A DNA stretch of 64,000 bases from NCBI GenBank assembly GCA_045430305.1, contig JAILXW010000001.1:248001-312000 (forward strand). The letters run 5' to 3'. Under the pieces are notes generated by a model. It was given only the letters and a program-made list of their open reading frames with translations. It was not told the origin of the DNA and made no database searches. This document shows, in pieces, positions 1-9,955 of the stretch. Source of the DNA: Agarilytica sp045430305 (GTDB taxonomy: Bacteria > Pseudomonadota > Gammaproteobacteria > Pseudomonadales > Cellvibrionaceae). The position numbers and the translations under genes are program-made. Numbering within the stretch: position 1 is the stretch's first letter; every line of letters starts with the position of its first letter.

Positions 1-644
1 AGCCAACCGGCAAGACCGGAAAGCGAACGACTTTGTACGATTATTTTCCCTTTGCCTTGTACGCGTGTAACCAGACCTTCTCCGCCAAATAAGCTAGAAA
101 ATAATCCACCCGCCAGCTGTAGTTTTAATGTAATGCTGGGTTCATAGGCGACTAAATGTGCGGTATCAACAATGTATTCACCGTCAATTTCTTTTTCAAT
201 GAGCGCGCCGTAAGCCCCGTACCATACTTTTCCGTCGCCATTTACCACGAGCTTAAACAGGCCTTCGCCAGCGATAAACGAAATAAACCCTGCCCAGCGT
301 AAGCCAAGTGAGACATTATCGGTGCAGGCTAAGAACGCGCCCGGTTGTAAGTTAAATGAATCACCACTTAATTCAACACAACGGATTTCGCCAGGTACCG
401 GTTGTACTAGGGTCAAGTTTCGCGCTGTTTCGGTGTTGTTGGTAAAACGGCTGATAAAAAGTGTTTCGCCACCCAGGTATTTTTTTAATAAGCCTTTAAT
501 TAAACCACCGTTGAATGTTGCAGTGAGGTCGATATCAGCATCCATACTGCTCATGGCGTCAGATTCCGTAACGATCGTTTCGCCAGGGGCGAGTTCTACG
601 TTGATATATGAAAAGGCTTGAGAGCCTTCAATGCTTGCTTTCAT
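1..644 (-). CDS. TIGR00266/AIM24 family protein, 3' end cut by window
   Basis: The minus-strand frame opens with ATG at 644-642 and stays open to base 1, giving about 214 visible residues; the C-terminus lies outside the window. Residues around 45-70 contain a GGLIKGLLKKYLGGETLF-type segment followed by RFTN, and later stretches are rich in Gly and in short beta-strand patterns (GEGLFKLVV, GGEGLVTR). This is the pattern of the AIM24/TIGR00266 beta-sandwich family, whose biochemical role in bacteria is not settled. Its start overlaps the stop codon of the upstream M48 protease by one base (TAATG), so the two are translationally coupled. The fold assignment is fairly secure; the function is unknown. 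Confidence 0.8.
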   Translation of the reverse strand, partial: MKASIEGSQAFSYINVELAPGETIVTESDAMSSMDADIDLTATFNGGLIKGLLKKYLGGETLFISRFTNNTETARNLTLVQPVPGEIRCVELSGDSFNLQPGAFLACTDNVSLGLRWAGFISFIAGEGLFKLVVNGDGKVWYGAYGALIEKEIDGEYIVDTAHLVAYEPSITLKLQLAGGLFSSLFGGEGLVTRVQGKGKIIVQSRSLSGLAGW

Positions 645-1900
645 TATTTTTCTGCCCCTGTGTCTAATTGCGCTTCTGTTTTTGATTCAATCACCGATGC
701 TTCAGCTTCTTCTTTGTTTTCATCTTTCTCTAAGGCTTTAGTATGTTCTACTACAAAAATACTAACGCTTTCTTTTAGCTTAGAAAAATCGTTGTCTAGG
801 TCGAGGTAGTTGTATTCGAAGTCTTTTGCTCTGTTATGCAATGCGGCAATACGATCTTCAGTGGCCGGGTGAGAACTCAAAAAGCTCATGCCTTCTTTGA
901 GCCATTCGCGTTGTTCTTCGTCCTCGATCTGGTCATACATTTCCTGTTCTTTGGCAATGATTTTTTCAAAGAAACGCGCGAGCCCGGTAGGGTCGATATT
1001 CGCTTTAACAAGGATGTCAAAACCCAGAGCATCCGCTTCAGATTCAAACTTTCTGCTGTAGCCCTGATTGATGAGAAGCGGTGCGGCGTCAACCAAAATT
1101 GCAAACACCCCCGATACATCGCCCACTAAGGCGCTTATTAAGAGGTAAGTGCCTGCACTGGATATAACATTGCGAATACCGTGGCGTTGGCGAACATGAA
1201 TGATTTCATGGGCGACTACCCCCAAAACTTCCTCTGGGCTATTTGCGGCTAGAATAAGGCCGGCATTTATTACAACGATACCACCGGGCAGTGCGAAGGC
1301 GTTAAGCTGCTCATCTGCACTAATATAAAATTGATAATCGAAGCGTTTTTCGGGCAACACATCTAGCAGTGGTTGTACTAGTGGGTTTAACAGTGCTTCG
1401 GCCTGCTTATCTTCCATAAATTCTTGTTGTAAGGTGTATTGGTCGAAGCCTGTTTTGCCTAATTTGGTTTCCCATTCTACAGGTATTTGTTCGGCCACAA
1501 TTTTACTGGCGACATCCATATTGGAAAGTAAAAAGACGGGTGTGGCGATAATTGCAATGATCACGACCAATAGTAGGGCCCAGTTTAATTGCCGCGTGCC
1601 GCGTGCCTTGGTCATCTTGGCGCTAAGGTGCGTGTGCTGATTAAGAATGGAGTCTTTTAACAGGCTTCGATCAGAGGTGTAAAACTGCCAGTCAGGTTTG
1701 CTTGGGTGCGTAATAAATACCAGGCGATCACTGGCGCCGCCGAGTTTTAACTCGAGCTGGTCAAAGCCGATCTGAATGTGTTTATCTTGAATCTTAAGGC
1801 TCAGATGGGAAGGGCTAACGATCAGCTCGCCAGAGGCTTTACCTTTGGGTAGGGATGTATGAACCCCATGACAATCATAGCGGTGGGTTTGTTCGTTCAC
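644..1900 (-). CDS. Membrane-anchored M48 family zinc metalloprotease
   Basis: 418 residues. Residues 1-100 form a soluble N-terminal part of beta character. A single membrane segment lies at about 106-126. The protease domain follows, with the zinc motif HEIIH at 231-235 and the third ligand in ESEAD (Glu286), the M48 signature HExxH plus ExxAD. A second hydrophobic stretch lies at about 250-275. The M48 family (HtpX, BepA, Oma1 relatives) degrades misfolded membrane or envelope proteins. The tail after 365 is acidic and Lys-rich. The start is GTG, preceded by an AAGGAAA-type site. The gene is coupled to the downstream AIM24-family gene through a TAATG overlap. The exact substrate cannot be read from sequence. 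Confidence 0.88.
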   Translation of the reverse strand: MNEQTHRYDCHGVHTSLPKGKASGELIVSPSHLSLKIQDKHIQIGFDQLELKLGGASDRLVFITHPSKPDWQFYTSDRSLLKDSILNQHTHLSAKMTKARGTRQLNWALLLVVIIAIIATPVFLLSNMDVASKIVAEQIPVEWETKLGKTGFDQYTLQQEFMEDKQAEALLNPLVQPLLDVLPEKRFDYQFYISADEQLNAFALPGGIVVINAGLILAANSPEEVLGVVAHEIIHVRQRHGIRNVISSAGTYLLISALVGDVSGVFAILVDAAPLLINQGYSRKFESEADALGFDILVKANIDPTGLARFFEKIIAKEQEMYDQIEDEEQREWLKEGMSFLSSHPATEDRIAALHNRAKDFEYNYLDLDNDFSKLKESVSIFVVEHTKALEKDENKEEAEASVIESKTEAQLDTGAEK

Positions 1901-2069
1901 TCCAGCGTTTCCTTACGGTTATGTGGCCCTTTGGGGCCATCTATATCTAATATTTTAAATAAAATTTTGGAACCAGTGTTTAAATCGCCGCTTGGCAGCA
2001 AAAAGATTAAACGTCAGGCTTTTGTTAAGCGCAAGTATTTACTGTGTTTAAGGTCAAATTTAATTCCCC

Positions 2070-3701
2070 CTAAATCGTAAATTTGGCGGTACTGTCAGTT
2101 AACTTTTCCACCAGAGAATATAGTTGTTTGATGGACTGCTGAGTTTGCTCCGCGATACGGCTATTGGTTTCTGCCATATGCGCAATATCAGAAACTCGCG
2201 TCGACATTTCATTGCTGGCGGTTGTTTGGTCGCCTAATGCGTTGCTCACCTGGTCGATAATTTGTTCCAGGTTTTCGGAAGAGTCCTGCAAATTGTGGAT
2301 AATAGCATCAGAATCGTTTACGTGTTTTAAACCAATGTCGACTTTTTCTACCCCAGTTTCCATTTCGGTCATAGCGGTTTGAGTTGCCGTTTGGATTTCG
2401 CCAATGGTGCCAGAAATTTGCCCAGACGATTCTGCGGTTCTTGCAGCCAATTGTCGCACCTCATCAGCAACAACGGCAAAGCCTCGACCTTGCTCGCCAG
2501 CGCGAGCCGCCTCGATAGCTGCGTTAAGCGCGAGCAGGTTAGTTTGCTCTGCCACGCTTTGAATCACATTGACAATTTCTTGAATGTTGCCCGACAGCGT
2601 GCCTAATTCGCCAATGACGGAACTGGAGCCTCGAACATTTACCGCAATATCTTGAATTTGTTTGACGGTGTCACTCATTGCCTGCGAGCCCAATTTACTT
2701 TGTTCGCTAGAAGTGTTGGAAAGTTCTCGCATGTGGCTAGCGTTTTGGGCGAGGTCATCAACTGTAGCGGTAAATTCTTCTACTGTGGCGGCGATGGAGT
2801 TTGTGGCATCTTTTTGTTGGTTAGAACTGCTTGCGATTTGGTTCGATGCTTCTGACAACATTTGCGACTGGTTAGATAGTTCCGTTGTGCTTAGCTGAAC
2901 ATTTCTTAGAGAGTCTCGCATGGATTGCATTAAGGTATTAAATTCTCGGGCGAGGGTTTGCACTTCTTTTGCGCCGCTTTCTTTCATATGTATGGTTAAG
3001 TTTTGTGTCTCAGACACCTCTTTTAACTGTACGGTCATCGTTTTAATCGGGCTAATAATACTCTTCGAGGTCAAGGACGATATGACTAGCAATATCGTCG
3101 CAATGCCGCCAATGATTAAAACAGAACGTAGCGCACCAGCAGAAAATGAAGATTGAATATCATCGACATAAACACCAACAGATAAGGCCCAGCCCCAAGG
3201 TTTAAATAGCCATATACCGGCAATCTTCTTCTCAGCCTTTTCAGAGTTGGGCTTGGGCCAATAATATTCATGAAATCCATTGCCTTGTGTTCGAGCAATC
3301 TCAAGTGCTTCGCTGATTATGTGAGCGCCTTTGGGGTCTTGTAACTGGCTTACATCACGGCCATTAAGGTCTTTTTTGATTGCGTGGTTAACCATCGTTC
3401 CGTTGAGGTTTACGATATTGATATAGCCGCTTTCATCAAAGCGCATTTTGTCGACTACGGCGATGGCTTTTTGTTTGGCTTCTTCTTCGTTTAGCTGACC
3501 GTTTTGGAATTGTGCATAAATAGAATCAATGACGTTGTGTGTCGATTCTAGTATCACTTTTAGCTCATGCTGTCTTGCGTCCATCATATTTTGTCGTTTG
3601 TCGAAGAGGTTGAATACCATGGTTATAAATAAGCACAGTAGGGCAAATATGATGTTAAACGTTAATCGTTGACCGACGCTCAAAGAAGAAAACCAGGTCA
3701 T
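2070..3701 (-). CDS. Methyl-accepting chemotaxis protein with sCache_2-type sensor
   Basis: 543 residues from the ATG at 3701, chosen because GGGGGCC lies just upstream and the protein then begins immediately before the first membrane segment; an upstream TTG (3806) would add 35 residues of implausible sequence. TM1 lies at about 12-31, and a periplasmic sensor at 35-185 has the sCache_2 hallmarks ([16 protein letters not shown] and [15 protein letters not shown]). TM2 is at about 191-210, then HAMP, then a cytoplasmic coiled coil. The hairpin tip [20 protein letters not shown] is intact, so the protein should couple to CheW/CheA. No C-terminal CheR pentapeptide is present. sCache_2 receptors often bind small carboxylates; the ligand here is unknown. 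Confidence 0.92.
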   Translation of the reverse strand: MTWFSSLSVGQRLTFNIIFALLCLFITMVFNLFDKRQNMMDARQHELKVILESTHNVIDSIYAQFQNGQLNEEEAKQKAIAVVDKMRFDESGYINIVNLNGTMVNHAIKKDLNGRDVSQLQDPKGAHIISEALEIARTQGNGFHEYYWPKPNSEKAEKKIAGIWLFKPWGWALSVGVYVDDIQSSFSAGALRSVLIIGGIATILLVISSLTSKSIISPIKTMTVQLKEVSETQNLTIHMKESGAKEVQTLAREFNTLMQSMRDSLRNVQLSTTELSNQSQMLSEASNQIASSSNQQKDATNSIAATVEEFTATVDDLAQNASHMRELSNTSSEQSKLGSQAMSDTVKQIQDIAVNVRGSSSVIGELGTLSGNIQEIVNVIQSVAEQTNLLALNAAIEAARAGEQGRGFAVVADEVRQLAARTAESSGQISGTIGEIQTATQTAMTEMETGVEKVDIGLKHVNDSDAIIHNLQDSSENLEQIIDQVSNALGDQTTASNEMSTRVSDIAHMAETNSRIAEQTQQSIKQLYSLVEKLTDSTAKFTI

Positions 3702-4107
3702 GCAAAAGGCCCCCAATGGAATTGTGTTAGTGGGTAAGTATAGAAGGCGGTATTCAAATGTGAAAGTGCATTCAGTTTTGTGGGCGTGTTTTTCGCACCG
3801 CAGCAACCTAAGGGGGATGACTCGAAATAGTACTTTAGTGCACAGCCATTGCTTGAGTGGCGTTATATATAAAATAGGCCGTTTGTTTCCACCTTATTAC
3901 GAAGGTGAGCAGCGTTATGCCGCAATCCGACAGTGGAGAATGTCGTCTAGACCTTTTTGTTTTTAAGTTATAAAGGGGTGTTGCTTTTATTGCTTTACTG
4001 AGCTAAAAAAGTGATGTGGTTCACATTTTTATCTCGGAAGTGTGAGCGGTTAAGCAAAGTGGTGATCCCACGCTGGCCGTAAAATTTAAAGAGAGCGGAG
4101 AACGACG
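3702..4107. other. 406-bp divergent intergenic region
   Basis: Separates the divergent chemoreceptor and PilZ genes. Apart from the CRP-like palindrome at 4010-4025 I see no gene in it. It should hold the promoters of both genes. Confidence 0.6.
4010..4025. promoter_or_regulatory. CRP/Vfr-like palindrome upstream of the PilZ gene
   Basis: The sequence AGTGATGTGGTTCACA fits TGTGA-N6-TCACA with one mismatch in the left half, and is flanked by an A-run on the left and a T-run on the right, as strong CRP-family sites are. It ends 82 bp before the PilZ start, a position usable for activation. Binding by a CRP/Vfr homologue is inferred only. Confidence 0.5.
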
Positions 4108-4482
4108 ATGTTATTGAATATCCTTAAGAAGCGACGTGCTGAACGTGTAAAGCCTTTATCGGAAAAGCCGGTCGAGGTACAAATGATGAGTACGGGCTCA
4201 ATCGATATCCTTAAAGCCTTCGATATCAGTGTCAATGGCATTGGTGTGCAAACACCAACGACCTACGATATTGAATGCAAGCAGCAAAATGTGGATTTGG
4301 TGATTACCTTGCCTGGGGTGCGTCCTTTTCAGGCGACGGGTGTTGTTCGTCACGTTTCCAATGGCAAAAAAGTCGAAAAGTGCTTTGGTGTTGAGTTCGT
4401 TCAAATTGGCGACAAAAATATCGCCAACATCGAAGATTACATGGATAAAACCAAAGAAGAGCGTTTGGCGATAGCGGTGTAA
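4108..4482 (+). CDS. PilZ domain protein, probable c-di-GMP receptor
   Basis: 124 residues. It carries a basic N-terminal stretch with KKRRAER (8-14) and a DISVNGIG motif at about 40-47, matching the RxxxR and DxSxxG signature with which PilZ domains bind cyclic di-GMP; beta-rich sequence follows (PFQATGVVRHVS, CFGVEFVQIG). The protein is essentially one PilZ domain with no attached output domain, so it would act by binding a partner. ATG 4108 is preceded by AGCGGAG. It stands alone between divergent and convergent neighbours. A GAF-GGDEF cyclase is encoded at 48.6 kb, but no link between them is shown. Confidence 0.82.
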   Translation: MLLNILKKRRAERVKPLSEKPVEVQMMSTGSIDILKAFDISVNGIGVQTPTTYDIECKQQNVDLVITLPGVRPFQATGVVRHVSNGKKVEKCFGVEFVQIGDKNIANIEDYMDKTKEERLAIAV

Positions 4483-4662
4483 ATTTCCGTTATTGTGAAA
4501 ACCTGGGCTTAAACCTTTTGCGCCCTAGAAATGGTGCAGTAGCGTGGCTAAGCCCTAGCGCGTAAAGCTGTGCCTATATGGCGGTTGCCACCGAGGTTGA
4601 TACAGTGTTTCGTAAAGATTACTTCTTTGTCATCGCGTAGAAAACTATCTACCTTCCTTACA

Positions 4663-6291
4663 TTAAACTGCGAACACCTGGTTGACTATGGCCTGAGCTT
4701 CCTCGCAGATTTGTTTCAAATGAGCTTCACCTTTAAAGCTTTCTGCATAAATTTTATAAATATCTTCCGTGCCAGAAGGGCGGGCAGCGAACCAGCCATT
4801 TTCTGTTGTTACTTTTAATCCGCCGATGGCGGCATCGTTGCCTGGTGCATGGGTAAGTTTGGCAGTGATGGCTTCACCCGCCAGAGTTTCTGCGCTGACA
4901 TCTTCAGCAGAAAGTTTTTTCAAAATATCTTTTTGTGTTTTATTGGCAGGTGCATCAATGCGCGTATAAAGCGGTGCCCCAAATTGTTCCGTGAGTGTGT
5001 GGTAATGCTGTGAAGGGTCCATACCAGTAACTGCAGTAATTTCTGCTGCGAGCAAAGCGAGAATAATTCCGTCTTTATCTGTGCTCCAAGCCGTTCCGTC
5101 ACGGCGCAAAAAAGATGCCCCGGCACTTTCTTCACCACCGAAACCGCATTTCCCTTCATGTAAGCCTTGCACAAACCATTTGAAGCCAACGGGCACTTCC
5201 GAAAGTGTTTTATTGAGAGACGCGGCAACTCGATCAATCATGCTGGAAGAAACAAGGGTTTTGCCAATGGCTAAATTGTCTGACCATTGTGGGCGATGGC
5301 TGTATAAATAATTGATGGCAACAGCGAGATAGTGGTTGGGGTTCATTAGGCCAGAGGGTGTCACTATGCCGTGACGATCGTAATCAGGGTCATTCCCTAC
5401 AGCAATGTCGAACTTATCTTTTAATTTAATTAAACTCGCCATGGCGTAGGGCGATGAGCAATCCATGCGAATCTTGCCATCTTTATCCAGCGTCATAAAA
5501 GAGAAACTAGGGTCAATATTTTCATTGACGACGCTTATATCAAGCCCGTAGGTATCAGCAATAACGGCCCAATACGCAATGCCGGAACCGCCAAGCGGGT
5601 CAACACCGATTTTTATTCCCGCTTTTGCAATCGCTTCCATATCGATCACATTGTTTAGGTCGTCGACGTAGGGTTTTACAAAGTCATATTCATTTACGTG
5701 TTCAGTATTTAATGCGGTTTCGAACGCAATGCGTTTTACTGCGCTTAAACCTTCTTGAATAATGGCGTTTGCACGATTTTGAATGGCATCCGTTATATCT
5801 GTATCGGCAGGGCCGCCGTTGGGTGGATTGTACTTAAAGCCACCGTCTTGTGGTGGGTTGTGCGAAGGGGTAATCACAACGCCGTCGGCCAGCCGGTCTT
5901 GGTATGCGGTATTGTGGGTAAGAATCGCGTGAGAAATAACTGGGGTAGGGGTGTAGCCTCGATCTTTTTGGTAAAGCACTTGTACATTGTTTGCGGCAAA
6001 TACTTCAATGGCCGTTGCGAAGGCACACTCAGAAAGCGCGTGTGTGTCCATGCCGATATAAAGCGGGCCAGCAATCCCTTGAGTTTCTCTATATTCAACA
6101 AGTGCTTGGCATATTGCGGCGATGTGAGCGTCATTAAAACTTTTTGCTGAGGCAGAACCACGATGGCCTGAAGTGCCAAAACTAACTGGGCCGAGGTCTT
6201 GTTGAAATAAATAATATTCGCTAACTAAACGGGGAATGTTGAACAGATCACTTTGTTTAACTGCCTGGCCAGCACGTGGATGAAGAGCCAT
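4663..6291 (-). CDS. pgm: Phosphoglucomutase (alpha-D-glucose phosphate specific)
   Basis: 542 residues, close to the 546 of Escherichia coli Pgm, with near-colinear matches throughout. It interconverts glucose 1-phosphate and glucose 6-phosphate, linking glycolysis to glycogen and surface sugar synthesis in the cytoplasm. The N-terminal substrate motif [10 protein letters not shown] starts at about 38. The phosphoserine loop [11 protein letters not shown] has the catalytic Ser at 143. The metal-binding loop is DPDYDRHG, the sugar-binding [12 protein letters not shown] follows, and the C-terminal phosphate loop is [12 protein letters not shown]. The gene lies 65 bp downstream of rapA on the same strand and may be co-transcribed with it. 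Confidence 0.97.
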   Translation of the reverse strand: MALHPRAGQAVKQSDLFNIPRLVSEYYLFQQDLGPVSFGTSGHRGSASAKSFNDAHIAAICQALVEYRETQGIAGPLYIGMDTHALSECAFATAIEVFAANNVQVLYQKDRGYTPTPVISHAILTHNTAYQDRLADGVVITPSHNPPQDGGFKYNPPNGGPADTDITDAIQNRANAIIQEGLSAVKRIAFETALNTEHVNEYDFVKPYVDDLNNVIDMEAIAKAGIKIGVDPLGGSGIAYWAVIADTYGLDISVVNENIDPSFSFMTLDKDGKIRMDCSSPYAMASLIKLKDKFDIAVGNDPDYDRHGIVTPSGLMNPNHYLAVAINYLYSHRPQWSDNLAIGKTLVSSSMIDRVAASLNKTLSEVPVGFKWFVQGLHEGKCGFGGEESAGASFLRRDGTAWSTDKDGIILALLAAEITAVTGMDPSQHYHTLTEQFGAPLYTRIDAPANKTQKDILKKLSAEDVSAETLAGEAITAKLTHAPGNDAAIGGLKVTTENGWFAARPSGTEDIYKIYAESFKGEAHLKQICEEAQAIVNQVFAV

Positions 6292-6356
6292 AAATTTCCC
6301 CTTTTAATTTTCCTAGAAAGAATTATGCTAAATTTGTAATTAACCCAGCGCTTTGA

Positions 6357-9002
6357 TTAAGAATCGGTAATCACAATTAAACGAATAGCCGCAAGGTTAA
6401 GGTGTGCGCTTTCTGAAAATGCCGAGTCTACTCGCGCAGCAAGTTTTTGAAGAAGCGAAATTTCTGTGTCATCTTGCTGTGGGTTACGTTTGTTTAATTG
6501 TTCGAGCCGTTGAATCTCTATATCGTAATAGGCTTTGGCTTTACTTTGTGCGTTTTGTAGAATGCCTTCTTTCTTTAGCTCAGCAAAGTTTTCGCACTTT
6601 TTATACCAATTAGGAATTTCATTTTTCTTTGATTGTACGATTTCGCGACCTAAGTGACGTTTTACATCGCGAATAGAATCTTGCAATGATTGTTCAGGCA
6701 GTAATTCGCTCAAGTCTTTGTCGCTGATGTCTAATGCGAGTGTGCGAATACTGAAGGTTTCTAAAAAAGGGCGGCAGGTCGCACTTAAATCGGATTGCAC
6801 AACAATGTCGTAGCAGGCTTCTAGTAGACAGTGCCCTGCGGGCAGTTGTTGGCTAGCAAGCATGGCTACGGCGGCAGAGCCTAATTCTGAATAGTGCAGC
6901 ATGTCCCACAGGCCGTGAATAAATTCGGAATCCCAGCCTATAAATTTAACTTCTTCACGCTGATTGGCAATATCTCTATCAAACGTGACTTCACTACCTT
7001 CTGGAGCAATACCGGGTAAGCTTGGAACCAGCATTTTGTCAGAAGGGATCAAGCTATAAACGCTATTGTGTGTTTCTTCAAAGTGGAACTGTAGTAAGTC
7101 GCTTGCGTTTTCAATTAGATTGAAAGGCGAGTCGTCTTCAAAGGTTTCTATCGCCTCTTTTAAATGATCAGCTTCAGGTTGGCGGCAGCTGTTCATCTCG
7201 AGTAGGGCATCGCGGCCGTGTCGAATTTCTTCGAGCAATGTTTCCATGGCCTGTTTTGCCTCGTCAACAATGCTTTGGTTTTCTAGTTTTGTACCAACTT
7301 TTAACCAGTATTGATCGTGAATACTTCCCGCTGCCGGGTTTTGTCTTTCAATACAGTTGAGCGCCTTATGAAACCAAGTGAATTTGGTTTCGGTGCTAGA
7401 GCCTGGCACATAGGGAACGTGTATTTTAACATCGTATTTTTGGCCAATACGATCTAAGCGGCCAATACGCTGTTCTAGTAAATCAGGGTGGTCTGGTAAG
7501 TCGAGGCAAACTAAATGGCTGCAGAATTGGAAGTTTCTGCCTTCGCTGCCTATTTCTGAGCAGAGTAATAGTTGCGAGCCATCGTCTTCAGAAAAATACG
7601 CGGCGGCACGATCGCGTTCAATTAAATCTTGTTGTTCGTGGAATACGGCAATATCGATTCCGAATTTCTTCCAAAGGTAATTTTCGCAGTCGAATACTTG
7701 TTGAATGTCGTGGCAAATTGCGAGCACTTTTTCATTTTTATGTGATTGAAGCCACTGCGCTAACCACTCAAATTTTCTTTCCCACTCGTCACTGAGTTCG
7801 CTGTCATTTTGCATGGGTGCTGGTAGGGCTAAACGCTTAGGGAAGCCAGCAATAGCAGAACGCACGTTGCGGAAAACGACCCGGCCAACCCCGTGGGAAT
7901 CAAGCAATTGCTTGATTACCGCTTGATCGGAATCGGTTTCTGCGACATCTAGTTGGTAGTCTCGAATAATAGCGTCGCGACTTTCGGGTAGGCGTTTGAT
8001 TTCTTGATTGAGTTGCACGTATTGATCTTCTTGCGCGATAAAATCTTCGAGTTTCGGAAATTTCGCTGGGTCGAGTAGGTTCAATCGTGCAAAGTGGCTT
8101 TCAATGCCGAGCTGCTCTGGTGTAGCGCTCAATAGCACCACATGTTCCACTTGTTCACCGAGGTTTTTTAATGCCGTAAATTCGTCGCTGCCAGGCACTA
8201 GGTGATGCGCCTCATCGACAATAACCATGTCGAAATCACTTTCGGCAATTAAGGCGCGATGTTCTGCGAATATGTTGTGTGGAACAATGTGAATTTGCCC
8301 GCTATTAAAGTCGTGATCATCGCCTTTAAAGAGTTCTGCATTTAAAGAAAAGCGACGCACAAGTTCGATGAGCCACTGTACTTGTAAAGCATTTGGTACC
8401 GCCACCAAGGTGCGATTAACTCGTTCAAGTTTCATGAGGCGCGACAAAATCATGCCTGCTTCAATGGTTTTGCCCAGGCCGACTTCGTCAGAGAGTAATA
8501 CGCGTACACGCTGGTGTTCACAGGCATTCCAAGCGACGAATAGCTGATGTGGAATTAAATTCGCACGAATACCCAGTAGGCCGTTTAAACGAGACTGCCA
8601 CAGTTTCGACATGGCTTCGTTTAACTTGCGTTTAAAGTGAAACCAGCGTGGGTTGTCTAGTTGCCCCGTCATTAAACGCATGAAGGGCTGGTTGAGTTGA
8701 ATTTCTGAAGAGAGCGAGGTTTCGGGAACGATGCGCTCGTTATCGAGGCGGTAGAACATTAAGCCGTCTTGCTGCAACGCTTCGAGTACAACGGCGGTAT
8801 CGCCGTCGTTGGTTTTGACTTCATCGTCAACTGAAAACAATATGCGTGTTAAAGGGGCTTGGCCAATTGCGTATAGGCGTTCGCAATCGCCTTGTTCAAA
8901 AAATATGGTGACTCTGCGTCCGGCTGTGGCGGTCACAATGCCGAGGCCAAGTTCGGGTTCGGAGTCTACGACCCAGCGTTGGCCTACAACAAATTCATTC
9001 AT
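6357..9002 (-). CDS. rapA: RNA polymerase-associated ATPase RapA (SWI2/SNF2 family)
   Basis: 881 residues, somewhat shorter than E. coli RapA (968). RapA binds core RNA polymerase and helps recycle it by ATP-driven translocation. The N-terminal region (FVVGQRWVVDSEPELGLGIV) matches the family's Tudor-like domains. The helicase core has Walker A DEVGLGKT (172-179), DEAHH (263-267), LLSATPEQLG, and the C-terminal motifs CSEIGSEGRNFQFC and LDLPDHPDLLEQRIGRLDRIGQ. A charged C-terminal region follows. ATG 9002 is the obvious start. DUF481 gene upstream and pgm downstream lie on the same strand with gaps of about 65 bp. Confidence 0.96.
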   Translation of the reverse strand: MNEFVVGQRWVVDSEPELGLGIVTATAGRRVTIFFEQGDCERLYAIGQAPLTRILFSVDDEVKTNDGDTAVVLEALQQDGLMFYRLDNERIVPETSLSSEIQLNQPFMRLMTGQLDNPRWFHFKRKLNEAMSKLWQSRLNGLLGIRANLIPHQLFVAWNACEHQRVRVLLSDEVGLGKTIEAGMILSRLMKLERVNRTLVAVPNALQVQWLIELVRRFSLNAELFKGDDHDFNSGQIHIVPHNIFAEHRALIAESDFDMVIVDEAHHLVPGSDEFTALKNLGEQVEHVVLLSATPEQLGIESHFARLNLLDPAKFPKLEDFIAQEDQYVQLNQEIKRLPESRDAIIRDYQLDVAETDSDQAVIKQLLDSHGVGRVVFRNVRSAIAGFPKRLALPAPMQNDSELSDEWERKFEWLAQWLQSHKNEKVLAICHDIQQVFDCENYLWKKFGIDIAVFHEQQDLIERDRAAAYFSEDDGSQLLLCSEIGSEGRNFQFCSHLVCLDLPDHPDLLEQRIGRLDRIGQKYDVKIHVPYVPGSSTETKFTWFHKALNCIERQNPAAGSIHDQYWLKVGTKLENQSIVDEAKQAMETLLEEIRHGRDALLEMNSCRQPEADHLKEAIETFEDDSPFNLIENASDLLQFHFEETHNSVYSLIPSDKMLVPSLPGIAPEGSEVTFDRDIANQREEVKFIGWDSEFIHGLWDMLHYSELGSAAVAMLASQQLPAGHCLLEACYDIVVQSDLSATCRPFLETFSIRTLALDISDKDLSELLPEQSLQDSIRDVKRHLGREIVQSKKNEIPNWYKKCENFAELKKEGILQNAQSKAKAYYDIEIQRLEQLNKRNPQQDDTEISLLQKLAARVDSAFSESAHLNLAAIRLIVITDS

Positions 9003-9065
9003 ATTTTTATCTTCTCAGTTTATTTGATGGGTACTTACTTAAACACAGTGCGGTAACGACGGTGC

Positions 9066-9866
9066 TTAAAAGCTGTAAACAACTGTAAGTGCCGTTTCGC
9101 TATCAGCATGCTCTCTTTCTGACGGAACTTCCGAGTTGTAGTCAACAGTGTAAGAAGCGCGCAGTGCGAGAGAGCTATTTAATTGGGCGGTAAGCGCCGT
9201 TACCGATTTGGTTTTAGTGTTTTTCTCGTCATCAGTCGAATAGTTACTGCTGACCGCTTGAGAGAATTTTGCATTGTCACTGATTTGGTATTCGTATTTA
9301 ATCGCGACACGAATCACAACGGTTTCTTGAGTGTCTTGTGCTTCGCCATCGATGTCCTCTGGTTGATCAACGGTATAACCAGGACCAATATCATAAGTCA
9401 GATGCGAATTGTCGGTTGTAAAAAGTCGGTTCGAGTAACCGGCAGCCACTGTGTACTGGTGGTCAAAGCCACTGAAACGGTTGCTTTCGTATTCCGCGTA
9501 CATGAAGAAAGAAGCGTATTCGGCGTTTAATTTGTAATCGCCTTGAGCTGAGCCAAAATATTTTTCTGCCGTGGTGCGGTCTTCTTCTGTGATGTTGCCA
9601 CTGCCGTCATCAATCTCTACTTGATCACGTTTGTATAAACCTTCAAGAATAAACTGATTGCGCCAGTGTTCGAGATCTTGCTTGATATCGAGCTTACCTT
9701 TGTAAGATTGTGTTTCGGTGTTTCCTGATGTTGCGATTACACCAAGCTCAAACTGACCCTCGAGCTTTTTATTTTTGTCTTCTTCTGCAGCTAGCGGCAT
9801 AGATATGGCGAGAGCAAACACGGGTAAAGTTAATGGTAATGCGATTGTTTGTTTGAAATGTTTCAT
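9066..9866 (-). CDS. DUF481 family outer-membrane beta-barrel protein
   Basis: 266 residues from ATG 9866, which has a GGGGGGAT ribosome site and starts a clean signal peptide (MKHFKQTIALPLTLPVFALA, cleaved near LAAEE); the longer frame to 9905 has no such site. After the signal comes an acidic segment, then GQFELGVIATSGNTETQSYKG, the diagnostic N-terminal strand of DUF481 (YdiY-like) proteins with the SGNT motif. Alternating-residue strands continue to a C-terminal Phe (TALTVVYSF), typical of Bam-inserted barrels. The function of the family is not established. Expression is possibly shared with rapA, 63 bp downstream. Confidence 0.88.
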   Translation of the reverse strand: MKHFKQTIALPLTLPVFALAISMPLAAEEDKNKKLEGQFELGVIATSGNTETQSYKGKLDIKQDLEHWRNQFILEGLYKRDQVEIDDGSGNITEEDRTTAEKYFGSAQGDYKLNAEYASFFMYAEYESNRFSGFDHQYTVAAGYSNRLFTTDNSHLTYDIGPGYTVDQPEDIDGEAQDTQETVVIRVAIKYEYQISDNAKFSQAVSSNYSTDDEKNTKTKSVTALTAQLNSSLALRASYTVDYNSEVPSEREHADSETALTVVYSF

Positions 9867-9955
9867 TGCGATCCCCCCAAAGGATAGTGCAGTTTTTTTG
9901 CCCAAATTTAAGCGGTTGGGCCGTTGCCATTCAATAGGGGGCGAATGATATAGAA

